Both the position numbers and the translations under genes were made by a program. Below are positions 25,294 through 34,282 of a DNA stretch of 64,000 nt, one piece after another (the stretch's first letter is position 1; every line of letters begins with the position of its first letter). This DNA is from Phycisphaerales bacterium (GTDB lineage: Bacteria > Planctomycetota > Phycisphaerae > Phycisphaerales > SM1A02): the NCBI GenBank assembly GCA_029260575.1, contig JAJDDB010000006.1:83300-147299 (forward strand), written 5' to 3'. The notes under the pieces were generated by a model. The model made no database searches. It was not told the origin of the DNA and saw only the letters and a list, made by a program, of their open reading frames with translations.

Positions 25294-27969
25294 ATGTCGG
25301 TACTGGATCACATCCTGAAGCAGGCTGCCGGGCGTATGACGCTGAACCGCGCGCTACGGCTGGGCGGGCTTGGCCTGCTGATCGGCGCGGGGGTGAGCAT
25401 CATCGCGCTTCTGATCGATCGACTGGGAGTCATCGCGCTGCCGTGGTGGGTGTTCGCAGGTTTGTGCGCAGCCGGATTGTGCAGCGGCGTTGCGATTGCA
25501 ATGTCGCGCCGGCCAGATTCCCTTGCAGTGGCAACGTTTCTTGATCATGAGCTGCGGCTGCGCGATCGGCTCGGTAGCGCAGTTGCAGTACAGCGTGGCC
25601 TTGTGCAGACGCCGCACGAAGCCCAGCAGGCGTTTGCAGCCTGGACTGTGCATGATGCGCAGCAATACGCGTCCCGTGTCAGCGTACGCAGTGCTGTGCC
25701 GATACGAATGACGAGTATCTGGAATGTGTCGCTGGTGCTTTCGATCGTGCTTACCCTGGGTGTACTGTTGCTGCCGCGCGCCACCTGGGGCGATTCACCC
25801 GAGCAAATCGCTCACAACACACAGCAGTTGCAGCAGCTTGAAGCGCGGCGCGATGCATTGCGGCAGTCGATCCAGTCAACCGTCGACGAACTCGAATCAG
25901 ATGCGGTTGACGATCCGCGTGTTGCTGAGCAGCTTGATGCGCTGCGCGAACTGGAGCAACAGCTTGCATCCGAGCCGCCGCAGCCGAAGGCGCTTGATCA
26001 ATCTCGCGATGAGTCTGCTGCACGGTTTCATGAAGTTGCTGAACGTCTGGAAGAACAGGCCAAGCGCGACCGCCTGGCGACGGACAAGCTGGTTGACGAA
26101 TTCGAAAAGCTCGTACCCGCAGACGCGCCGCCAACCACGAAGGAATTGATCGAACAACTGCGAGAGGGCAATCTCAATAACGTCGCAGATGAATTGCAGA
26201 GACTTCTCGATGAATCGCAACAACTTGATGAACCGACCAGGCAGGCTGCTGCTGAATCACTGCGCTCTGCCAGTGATGCACTTGATTCGCAACCGCAAGA
26301 TCAGGAGGAAGATGATTCCCGGCGCAAGCAATTGGAACAGGTGTTGCGTGAACAGGGACTTGATGAACAAACCATTGACGACCTGACGAATCCGCCCGAC
26401 GCGCCGACCCAACGCGACATTACAGACGACCTTGCGGCGCAGGGTGTGGATGAATCAGCCGCCCGAACACTTGCTGAGGAATTGAACGATCTCGATCGAC
26501 AGCGCGATGCGGCGCAGCGAGCCGAGCAAGACCGCGAAACTGTGCGCGATGCTCTGAAAGATGCGGCTGACACACTCGACCCGCCAGTGGAGCAGCCGGG
26601 CGATCCGCTGCAGATGGAGAACGCGCCGCAACAATCAGCCAACCAACCGGCTGCAACCGATGCGGATCAGCAGCAACAACCGCAGTCCAACCCGCAACAA
26701 CCCGCGAATGAATCAAATGCTGGTGATTCGCAACAACAGCCTGCTGCACAACCTGATGGCGCACAGCAAGAGCAATCAGAATCGCAAACAGGCAAGCAGC
26801 GTCAAACGCAAGGCAACCCGCAACAGCCCGGCCAGCACGAGCAGTCTGTTCCAGACGAATCAGATCCGCAGAATGCAGAAAAATCCGATACACCAAGCAC
26901 AAAGGAGCAACCCGATGGTGCTGCAGATCAGGCAGCACAAGGTGAGCAAAACGGCGAGTCAAAGACAGAACCCGCCCCCGACAAACAACAATCACCGCAA
27001 CAGCAGCCAGATTCATCTGCAGCCGAATCCAAAGAAACCGAGGGCACACAGGATCGCCGGCCCGAGAAGTCAGATGATGCTGAGGAGAACGCTGCTCCGA
27101 ACCCCGGCCAGCAGGATCAGCCGGGTGAACAGCTTCAATCCGACCAACACACACAAAGCGGTGATACAGAGACGTCCCCTGCCAAACCTTCGGATGATCC
27201 GAATGCGCCGCCGGCAGCACGTGAGCAGAAGGATCCTCGCAAGAATCAAGAAGGTGCAGACGCGCGTCAGGATGATGCATCGCAAACTCCGCCCAAGCAG
27301 CAGCAACCAGCCGAGCGTGGTGGATCACAGCCCGGCAGCGAACAGCAACCGCAGCAGGATCAACGCGACATGAGCCCTGCTGAGAAAATTCGCGAACTGC
27401 AGAAGCGCAAGGATCTTGCAGAGCGGCTGCGCAACCTCAGTGATGAAACAAAGCAGCGGGCCCGCGAGATGGCTGAGCAGATGAGCGATGAAGAAAAGCA
27501 ACGCTGGGCTCGCGAGATGCAGCGCCAACTTGGTGATGAACAACTGGAGGAGTTGCTGAGCGAAGAAAATCTCAACAGCGGCGGCGATGATCCGGACAAA
27601 CAAAACAACACCGGCGGTACTACTTCCGGGAACGGTCCGCCTGACGATGCGCCGCAGCAGAAAACGAAGCCCTTCGCGCCGCTGGATACCGAACCCGTCG
27701 ATGCCCGCGGTGAGAACACCAATGCGGATCAGATCCTCTCCGAATGGCTCAGCGACACAGCCGGCCCCGTCAAGCCGGGTGCAACCGGTTCAACCGGTGA
27801 GGTGGCCCCAGTGCGCCGCGCACAGGACTTTGCCCGGCGGGCTGTCAATGAAACCGCTGTACCCCGACGATATCACCAGCTCATAGATCGATACTTCGGC
27901 CGACTGTCACGAACAGTCGAACAGGCCACGAACGCAGACTCATCCGATTCACTAAGTGAGAATCCGTGA
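25294..27969 (+). CDS. Large membrane protein with Gln-rich region (DUF4175-like)
   Basis: The 891-residue product has two N-terminal membrane segments (about 24-45 and 48-70), a third at about 145-165 (VSLVLSIVLTLGVLLLP), a coiled-coil region of about 170-420 and a long low-complexity Gln/Pro/Asp/Glu/Ser-rich stretch (about 430-690). A charged helical region (PAEKIRELQKRKDLAERLRN) and a C-terminal block ending VPRRYHQLIDRYFGRLS follow. This layout matches DUF4175/TIGR02302-like proteins found beside VWA membrane proteins in bacterial Bat-type loci. The stop overlaps the GTG start of the VWA gene (GTGA), so the two genes are coupled. No MoxR ATPase gene is next to them. Confidence 0.75.
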   Translation: MSVLDHILKQAAGRMTLNRALRLGGLGLLIGAGVSIIALLIDRLGVIALPWWVFAGLCAAGLCSGVAIAMSRRPDSLAVATFLDHELRLRDRLGSAVAVQRGLVQTPHEAQQAFAAWTVHDAQQYASRVSVRSAVPIRMTSIWNVSLVLSIVLTLGVLLLPRATWGDSPEQIAHNTQQLQQLEARRDALRQSIQSTVDELESDAVDDPRVAEQLDALRELEQQLASEPPQPKALDQSRDESAARFHEVAERLEEQAKRDRLATDKLVDEFEKLVPADAPPTTKELIEQLREGNLNNVADELQRLLDESQQLDEPTRQAAAESLRSASDALDSQPQDQEEDDSRRKQLEQVLREQGLDEQTIDDLTNPPDAPTQRDITDDLAAQGVDESAARTLAEELNDLDRQRDAAQRAEQDRETVRDALKDAADTLDPPVEQPGDPLQMENAPQQSANQPAATDADQQQQPQSNPQQPANESNAGDSQQQPAAQPDGAQQEQSESQTGKQRQTQGNPQQPGQHEQSVPDESDPQNAEKSDTPSTKEQPDGAADQAAQGEQNGESKTEPAPDKQQSPQQQPDSSAAESKETEGTQDRRPEKSDDAEENAAPNPGQQDQPGEQLQSDQHTQSGDTETSPAKPSDDPNAPPAAREQKDPRKNQEGADARQDDASQTPPKQQQPAERGGSQPGSEQQPQQDQRDMSPAEKIRELQKRKDLAERLRNLSDETKQRAREMAEQMSDEEKQRWAREMQRQLGDEQLEELLSEENLNSGGDDPDKQNNTGGTTSGNGPPDDAPQQKTKPFAPLDTEPVDARGENTNADQILSEWLSDTAGPVKPGATGSTGEVAPVRRAQDFARRAVNETAVPRRYHQLIDRYFGRLSRTVEQATNADSSDSLSENP

Positions 27970-30900
27970 GCATCTACTTCGATCATCCAATCCTGCTGCT
28001 GCTCGCTGTGGCAGCAATCCCGCTGATCATCATCGGATGGCGATCAATGTCCGGGCTTGATGTTACGCGCAGAGTCGCAGCCCTCGGGTTTAGAGCATTG
28101 TTGGTCATTCTCCTTGCGGTACTGCTGGCAGCGCCACACACCACAAGGCAGCATCATCAACTGACTGTCATCGGATTACTCGACATAAGTACATCCGTGC
28201 GCCGGTTTGCGCAGTTGCCAACATCCAGCGATCTCTCTGATCGCTCGAACCTGGAATACCTGCGCCAGTGGTTTCGCAATGCAACCGACATGAAGGAGCC
28301 GGATGATCGCTTTGCGCTGATCGTTTTTGATGGCAGAGCTGCTGCGATCACAACGCCCAGCACAGAGAGCGCAATCGACGATGCATTCTCGATCACGACT
28401 GTGGAGGGAACCAATATCGCCGATGCAATTCAGCTCGGCCTTGCAATGTTTCCCGGCGACACCGCGCGCAGACTCGTGCTGGTCAGCGATGGAAACCAGA
28501 CCGCAGGCGACGCTCTGGAAGCCGTGCGCCGGGCGACAGGCACACTCGATGAGAATACGCAAGTCGTTGACGCCGACGATCAACAGTTGACCATTCCCAT
28601 CGATGTGCTGCCGATCGCCTACAACATCAGCAATGATGTGCAGATTGTTCGCGTGGAAGCGCCGCCACAGGCCCAGGCCGGCCAGACAGTAACCGTGCGT
28701 GTTGTTCTGGAAGCGACACAACCGACGACCGGCCGGCTCACTCTTCGACACGAGAGCGCCTACCTTGATCTCAACGGAGACGAGCCCGGCAATCAAATGC
28801 GGGTCGATGTACCGCGCGGTCAATCCGTCCAGCGCGTGCAGGTGCGCCTGCGGGATTCCAAAGTCAATCGATTCGAAGCGATCTTCGAACCCGACGACCC
28901 GACAGCTGATGCGCTTGCGGACAACAACGCAGCCCAGGCGTTTACCGCGACGCCTGCTGAGGGCAAGGTGCTTATTGTCGATGACGGCGCCGGGCGGCGC
29001 GACAATCCGCTGGCGCAGCTGCTCATTGAAGGTGATTTCAAGGTTGAACTGCAGACACCGATCGATTTTCCAAATGATCTGCTATCCATGCAGCGATATG
29101 ACCTGGTCATCCTCGACAACATTCCGTCGTATGCACTGACGCTTGACCAGCAGGAACTGCTCGGACGGTATGTCAACGACCTCGGCGGCGGCCTAATGAT
29201 GCTCGGCGGGGAACGGAGTTTCGGCGCCGGAGGGTGGAACGGCTCAACCGTTGAAGAGATTCTGCCTTTGGAACTCGACCCGCCACGCGAATTGCGGCTG
29301 GCGACCGCAGCGCTGGTACTCGTGCTGGATCGCAGCGGATCGATGAACCGACCAGTCGCAGGCGCCCGCGCATCACAACAGGAAGTCGCCAACGAAGGCG
29401 CAGCTCTTGCAGTCGAATCCCTGCGAGAAACAAGTTACGTCGGCGTGGTGACGTTTGACTTGTTCGCGCATGAACACGTTCCCCTGCAACGAAATGACGA
29501 CCCGCAGGCTATAGCAGCGCGCATTCGCGCGATTCGTGCCGACGGCGGAACGAACCTGCTGCCAGCACTTCAGATGGCCCACCGCATGCTCCGCAACGTT
29601 GATGTCGAAAAGAAACGCGTCGTGTGCCTGAGTGACGGGCAATCTCCGACGGACGGCCTCGCAGAGCGCGTACAGCGCATGAGCGCGGATGGCATTCAGG
29701 TCACCACGATTGCAGTTGGAGATGATGCGGATTTTGCGACGCTGGCCAATCTTGCGGACATCGGCGGCGGCGCGTTCTATGAAGTGCGCAATCCGCGGGT
29801 CCTTCCCTCCGTGCTGATTGATTCTGTGCAGGTTCTCAATAAGCCGCTGCTCAAGGAAGGCGCGTTTACGCCGATCGTGCAGCCGGGTGCGACGTCACTG
29901 GCCGCAGGAATGGACGCCGCTCCGCCGCTGCAGGGTCTTGTTATCACCGCGCCCAAGGATGCGCCTGCAATCACGATTGATCTTGCACATCCCGATGGTG
30001 AGCCGCTCCTGGCCCAGTGGCAGGCCGGGCTTGGCCGAGTGGCTGCATTCACCAGCAGCATTCATGCGCCGTGGGGCGACAGTTGGCAGGGCTGGCCGAC
30101 CGCTGCGACGTTCTGGACCCAGCTTGCCCGCCGCACCAGCCGCCCGAGCATGGACCAAGACACCGAACTGCGCACGCAGATCGAAGACGATCACATGTTG
30201 GTGCAGCTCAATGTGCGCTCGGCACGCACTGATGAATCTGTAAATGAATCGACGCGCTCCGCTTCGACGTTGAACTTTCTCCAGGTGGATGGCGTTGTGT
30301 ATCGACCGGACGGCTCCAGCGAGCGCATTCGACTGCGGCAGACCGGCCCCGATCAATACAGCACATCCGTTCCCGCCGATGCTGCGGGCAACTACATCGT
30401 CGCGCTGACCCCCAGACAGGCCGGGCAGCCGCTTGCGCCGGTCATCGGCGGAGCCAGTCGAACGGGCAGTGCGGAGCTGCGGCGCTATCAATCGGATATA
30501 GACCTGCTGCGCGAGATTGCGGTCTTGACAGGCGGGAGGATTCTCGAGATCAACGATCCGCTGGCTGTGGACATGTTCGACCGAAGCGACCTTCCCAAGA
30601 CACGCTCGATTCTTCCAGTATGGCGGACGGTTCTGCTTGCGACGTTGGGCCTGCTGCTGCTGGACATTGCCAATCGTCGTGTGTCGTGGAGTACAGCCGG
30701 ACTTGTTGCTGCCGGGCGGCGCGCGCTTCGAAGAAACCGTTCTGAGCGCATACGGGCACGAGAAATCGTTACATCCGTCGGATCGCTGCGCGAGACCGGC
30801 CGATTCATCAGACCCGCACAATCTGAACAGCGAGAGCATCAACTTGGCAGCACTGCCGATCGATTGCCGCCCGAAGTTACGTTCAGCATCGACCGTACAG

Positions 30901-31157
30901 CCGTTCAACCACAGTCAGAGCCAGAGCACAGGGAAAAGGCGAAGACAGCTGAGAAACAACCGCCGGATCGCAAAGCTGTCGAAGCGGCGCTGGACCAACT
31001 GCTCGGTCGCAGCAGCACCCAAACGTCCGATGCCGACACGCCAACTGGCGACTCGAATGCAGTAGACGCGGCACCTGATGATGCCGCAGCGCGCACCAAC
31101 AGCCTGCTCGAAGCCAAGCGTCGTGCGCAACAACGGCTTCGTGAACAGGACAACTGA
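27966..31157 (+). CDS. VWA-domain membrane protein with glutamine amidotransferase-like domain
   Basis: The 1063-residue product starts with GTG overlapping the upstream stop. Two N-terminal membrane segments (HPILLLLAVAAIPLIIIGW and ALGFRALLVILLAVLLAAP) resemble BatA-type proteins. A first von Willebrand A domain starts at LLDISTSVR (DxSxS metal site, about 60-70). An amidotransferase-like fold follows at about 335-440 (VLIVDDGAG, then YDLVILDNIPS, GLMMLGGERSFGAGG; no catalytic Cys seen), then a second VWA domain (LVLDRSGSMNRP, about 450). A C-terminal membrane segment (TVLLATLGLLLLDIANRR, near 890) leads to a charged tail. Likely works with the preceding gene in envelope or metal/stress functions; the exact role is unknown. 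Confidence 0.85.
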   Translation: MSIYFDHPILLLLAVAAIPLIIIGWRSMSGLDVTRRVAALGFRALLVILLAVLLAAPHTTRQHHQLTVIGLLDISTSVRRFAQLPTSSDLSDRSNLEYLRQWFRNATDMKEPDDRFALIVFDGRAAAITTPSTESAIDDAFSITTVEGTNIADAIQLGLAMFPGDTARRLVLVSDGNQTAGDALEAVRRATGTLDENTQVVDADDQQLTIPIDVLPIAYNISNDVQIVRVEAPPQAQAGQTVTVRVVLEATQPTTGRLTLRHESAYLDLNGDEPGNQMRVDVPRGQSVQRVQVRLRDSKVNRFEAIFEPDDPTADALADNNAAQAFTATPAEGKVLIVDDGAGRRDNPLAQLLIEGDFKVELQTPIDFPNDLLSMQRYDLVILDNIPSYALTLDQQELLGRYVNDLGGGLMMLGGERSFGAGGWNGSTVEEILPLELDPPRELRLATAALVLVLDRSGSMNRPVAGARASQQEVANEGAALAVESLRETSYVGVVTFDLFAHEHVPLQRNDDPQAIAARIRAIRADGGTNLLPALQMAHRMLRNVDVEKKRVVCLSDGQSPTDGLAERVQRMSADGIQVTTIAVGDDADFATLANLADIGGGAFYEVRNPRVLPSVLIDSVQVLNKPLLKEGAFTPIVQPGATSLAAGMDAAPPLQGLVITAPKDAPAITIDLAHPDGEPLLAQWQAGLGRVAAFTSSIHAPWGDSWQGWPTAATFWTQLARRTSRPSMDQDTELRTQIEDDHMLVQLNVRSARTDESVNESTRSASTLNFLQVDGVVYRPDGSSERIRLRQTGPDQYSTSVPADAAGNYIVALTPRQAGQPLAPVIGGASRTGSAELRRYQSDIDLLREIAVLTGGRILEINDPLAVDMFDRSDLPKTRSILPVWRTVLLATLGLLLLDIANRRVSWSTAGLVAAGRRALRRNRSERIRAREIVTSVGSLRETGRFIRPAQSEQREHQLGSTADRLPPEVTFSIDRTAVQPQSEPEHREKAKTAEKQPPDRKAVEAALDQLLGRSSTQTSDADTPTGDSNAVDAAPDDAAARTNSLLEAKRRAQQRLREQDN

Positions 31158-31191
31158 CCACGAACGCAACCGGCGTTTTCAGATTTCCAAA

Positions 31192-31698
31192 TCAGCCGAA
31201 CGCGGGTTCCATGTCAAACGCCCGTCGCAGTGTTGACAACTGCCCGCAATGAAACCCTTCGTGCCACGTGAGAAAGTACGTCGTATCACCAATCGTCGGC
31301 GCATACTTGTGCCACTTTTCATCGGTCGGCTGAGCGAGCTCGGCCGGTGACATGGATTGAATCCACTGCACGAACACAGCCCGGCGGGCCGCCATTGCGT
31401 CGAGTAGTTTTTCAAGCGGGGGGTATTTCGACGTGTCGCTGACCGGCTTGGAACCCATGCCAAACAATTCCTGCCACGCCTTCGGTTGTACAGGCGCTAT
31501 TCCTGCGAATTCACCGAGGAAGTAATCGTCAGTTCCCGCAAGGTGGCCGGCTATCCACAGCACGTGATTGCAATCGGCAATCGGCTGAGCGCACAGATTC
31601 TCCGTGGCAATATCCTTGAATAACCGTAACGTGGCTCCGCGCACGAACTGAAGGTGATGCAATTGGCTGGCCGCTGCGTGTGGGGACTGCGTTTTCAT
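31192..31698 (-). CDS. DinB-like metal-dependent hydrolase-fold protein
   Basis: The 168-residue product is a four-helix-bundle DinB/YfiT-type protein, usual length 150-180. The metal-binding His triad is probably His45 or His52 (CNHVLWIAGHLAG) with His146 and His150 (WHEGFHCGQL). Substrates of this superfamily include thiol conjugates (bacillithiol, mycothiol) but this cannot be told here. A GGAG box 6 bases before ATG at 31698 fixes the start. It is convergent with the VWA gene and downstream of the SpoIID-like gene. Confidence 0.85.
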   Translation of the reverse strand: MKTQSPHAAASQLHHLQFVRGATLRLFKDIATENLCAQPIADCNHVLWIAGHLAGTDDYFLGEFAGIAPVQPKAWQELFGMGSKPVSDTSKYPPLEKLLDAMAARRAVFVQWIQSMSPAELAQPTDEKWHKYAPTIGDTTYFLTWHEGFHCGQLSTLRRAFDMEPAFG

Positions 31699-31738
31699 GA
31701 GATACTCCGGTGACGTGCTGAACTTCTTCTGAGATGTT

Positions 31739-33178
31739 TCAACCAAGAATTGATCGCCGATTCACGACCGAATCATAGGCTTTCACAATCGACACGCCGG
31801 GGTAATACCAGCGAAGAATGTCGAGATACCCCCTGCCGTCCTTCGCCAGAGCTTGAGCGCCGTACTGGCATAATCCCACGCCATGACCAAAACCCCTGCC
31901 TTGAAACGTCGCGACACCACTCTTGATAGTGACATCTACATGTGACGACGGAAGGGAGCGCCCGTAGTCATCCAGGTCAGTAGCGCGGTGATTCGCAGCA
32001 TAGCGCAGCCGCTGCGCGGAGAGCGCAACCGTGAGTTCGTTCGTGTCTGTGAGCGTGTATTGCGTCGGCCGACCTGTTGGACCTGTCCCTGAAGGTTGTA
32101 TCGAACGCAGTGTGTGCAATTTTGCAACCGTCTGAATGTGTTGTGATTCGCCGAACGCTGCGATGCGCCGACTCAACACCGAAAGGTCTCGCTCGATCGT
32201 CCATCGATACACCGGCGACTCGGTGCACACATCAGTGCCGATGCGCCCCGCCAGGGGTGGCAACGCATTAGCGGGGTTGGAACCCATGACGAGGTTTGCC
32301 GATGCGGCCGTGCCGCCACAGCAACTGCTGTAGTACCCCGGAACGAGCAGCTTTTCAGCTCCAAGTACTAATCCCGCGGTGTCGCGCACCGCGCGTCGTG
32401 CTGCTTCGAGATTCACTGCTCCGACATATGCCTGCGAATGCACAGTGTCAGTAACATCGTAATGCCTGCGTTCTCTGTTGTGCAGGTGTTCGTAACAGGC
32501 GAAGCTGCGTGCTGCGACAGCTTGTGCTGCAAACGTGGCCTGTTCCCAGTGGCTGAACAGTTCCCGCGCCAACACGCCGGGGAGATATTGCTCCATCGGC
32601 AATTCGTTGATGATGTCGAACGCGTGTTCGTCAAGGTCGGACCGATCCGCCAGGCGCAAAAGGCCGCTGTACTGCCGTTGGTTGAGCGCAACGGTGTTCT
32701 CTTCAATACCCAGCGGCTGAATCAGAAGCATCCGCGCACCGAAGACGCGCTGGGTGCCGGTTGATTCATCGCTCACGCGCCATTGATCGCCATGCCGGGT
32801 GGCGCGAATGACGCCGCGCATCACAAGCCCCCTGCCGGTGGCATCGTCAAAAGTCACGCGCATCCACTGATCTGCGAGGCCAAGTTGCACTGCAGCATCT
32901 GCGCCGCGGACTCGCTGCAAACGCACTCGAATTGTCGGCTCAGAGTCAGGCGGGGCGAACAGTGAATCGTCGGTTTTCACTTCAGGAGGCGTCGGCCTTG
33001 CTGCGTGCTCTTGGTCGCTGTCTTCACGACTGCAACGACATGCGGGCACGAGAACTCCAGCGGCAGCGCACGCAAGGGTCGCGCCGAGAAACCGCCTGCG
33101 CGATGTCTGCACGTTGCCTATATGATCAAAATGTGAATCACGATGTCCGATATGCGCATTATCGCCAGCCGAGCGCAT
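31739..33178 (-). CDS. SpoIID/LytB-domain protein with Tat signal
   Basis: The 479-residue product starts with a twin-arginine signal (SRRRFLGATLACAAAGVLVPAC), which also carries a lipobox-like PAC. The SpoIID domain covers about 150-470: INELPMEQYLPGVLARELFSHW, AQAVAARSFACYEH, YYSSCCGGTAA and the C-terminal GRGFGHGVGLCQYGAQALAKDGRGYLDIL. SpoIID is a lytic transglycosylase for peptidoglycan; the LPMEQYLPGVLARE block includes the conserved Glu. A start further downstream at the Tat signal is possible; no ribosome binding site was seen. It lies 40 bp upstream of the DinB-like gene on the same strand. Confidence 0.9.
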   Translation of the reverse strand: MRSAGDNAHIGHRDSHFDHIGNVQTSRRRFLGATLACAAAGVLVPACRCSREDSDQEHAARPTPPEVKTDDSLFAPPDSEPTIRVRLQRVRGADAAVQLGLADQWMRVTFDDATGRGLVMRGVIRATRHGDQWRVSDESTGTQRVFGARMLLIQPLGIEENTVALNQRQYSGLLRLADRSDLDEHAFDIINELPMEQYLPGVLARELFSHWEQATFAAQAVAARSFACYEHLHNRERRHYDVTDTVHSQAYVGAVNLEAARRAVRDTAGLVLGAEKLLVPGYYSSCCGGTAASANLVMGSNPANALPPLAGRIGTDVCTESPVYRWTIERDLSVLSRRIAAFGESQHIQTVAKLHTLRSIQPSGTGPTGRPTQYTLTDTNELTVALSAQRLRYAANHRATDLDDYGRSLPSSHVDVTIKSGVATFQGRGFGHGVGLCQYGAQALAKDGRGYLDILRWYYPGVSIVKAYDSVVNRRSILG

Positions 33179-33227
33179 TTTCGTGCACAGTTGACTGGTG
33201 ACACACGTCTGCGGCCATGTTGCAGAA

Positions 33228-34157
33228 TCAGTCGAGCGTACGGAGCGTCAGGTTGTAGTTCGTCATCTTTTCCCTGATCTCGACCAGGCTGGTGGCACCA
33301 AAATTCTTCACGCCCATGAGCTCTGCTTCCGTTCGCATCGCCAGATCGCCTAGCGTCTGAATATTCAGCAGCTGCAGCGCCTTTCGAGCACGAACAGAAA
33401 GATCGAGAACGGAGATCGGCTTGTTCAGCACCGACTCGGGCGCCTGCGCCTTCAGCTGATCGTAGATGTCGCTGCGCACGCGGTTGTACTGACCTTCAAC
33501 ACCCTGGCCAAGCCGTAAACCCTTCTGGGCCAGCATGCTCTTGATTTCAATTAAGGATGTCTCGCCGAAGTTCTTGTAGCTGAGCAACTCCGCTTCTGTG
33601 ACCTTCAGGAGATCGCCGAGCGTACGAATCTGCATCTTCTTCAGGCAGTTTCGCGCGCGGACTGAAAGCTCGAAGTCCGTCACCGGCGTGTCCATAAGCG
33701 CATTGCGCTTTGCCATATCGCGTGCGTGCTCTTCGTCGTAGTACATGTCCCGCGATGCCTGGACGTCCTTCATGAACAGCCGCGCTCTGGCGTTGTTCGG
33801 GTTGGTGTCCAGCACCTGACGCAGACACTTTTCTGCCTGGGCAACATCGCCGCGATCTTCGTACATCACCGCAAGATTCAGAAGCACGTTGACATGCGGT
33901 TGTTCCTGCCGGGCAAGATGTTCGTAAATTGCCAGCGATTCACTTTCCTCGCCGCCGAGATCCAATTCGTATGCAAGCCGAAACTGGTATTTCGGATCGT
34001 TGTCGAATTGTGCGGCCTTGCGCAATTCATCGATTGCGACATCACGCTGGCCGTCTCCGACAGCCTGCAGCGCTGTCTGAAAATGAATCTTTGCTGCTGC
34101 GGGATCAGCTGCCTGACTTGACGAGCCGATCATGGTGTCCAGAACATCGTGCGCCAC
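33228..34157 (-). CDS. TPR protein with two RNA polymerase alpha C-terminal domains
   Basis: The 309-residue product starts at a GTG with GGAG 8 bases upstream. Residues about 18-135 form three to four TPR-like helical repeats (AIDELRKAAQFDND, LAIYEHLARQEQPHVNVLLNLAVMY, AEKCLRQVLDTNPNNARARL). Two alphaCTD modules follow: about 155-218 (FELSVRARNCLKKMQIRTLGDLL, YKNFGETSLIEIK) and about 246-305 (LDLSVRARKALQLLNIQTLGDLA, VKNFGATSLVEIR). Both keep the Arg of the DNA-contacting VRxxN helix; the Lys pair before the Ser in E. coli alpha (GKKS) is GETS and GATS here. It is not RpoA itself, since the N-terminal domain is absent. A role bridging promoters and another partner is inferred. Confidence 0.85.
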   Translation of the reverse strand: MAHDVLDTMIGSSSQAADPAAAKIHFQTALQAVGDGQRDVAIDELRKAAQFDNDPKYQFRLAYELDLGGEESESLAIYEHLARQEQPHVNVLLNLAVMYEDRGDVAQAEKCLRQVLDTNPNNARARLFMKDVQASRDMYYDEEHARDMAKRNALMDTPVTDFELSVRARNCLKKMQIRTLGDLLKVTEAELLSYKNFGETSLIEIKSMLAQKGLRLGQGVEGQYNRVRSDIYDQLKAQAPESVLNKPISVLDLSVRARKALQLLNIQTLGDLAMRTEAELMGVKNFGATSLVEIREKMTNYNLTLRTLD

Positions 34158-34282
34158 GTGCGAATCTCCGTTGCCGTCAATTGTGAATTTGTGCCCCTGC
34201 CTGCTGGAGCGAACGGGTCATCGTACCGCTCCACCATCGTTCGGACAACAACGGCGGTCACCCGCTCGGCTGGCCGAACCGG

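Noticed and set aside
25113-25295. 60-codon minus-strand open frame before the Gln-rich gene
   Set aside because: No ribosome binding site or recognisable pattern, and it overlaps the start of the plus-strand gene. Kept only as part of the intergenic note.
26560-27370. Possible CRISPR or tandem DNA repeat
   Set aside because: The repetitive look comes from short Gln/Pro codon runs; no fixed repeat-spacer pattern is present.
26420-27373. Several long frames opposite or shifted within the Gln-rich segment
   Set aside because: They reflect low-complexity CAA/CAG-rich DNA that is open in all frames; the coupled in-frame gene explains the region.
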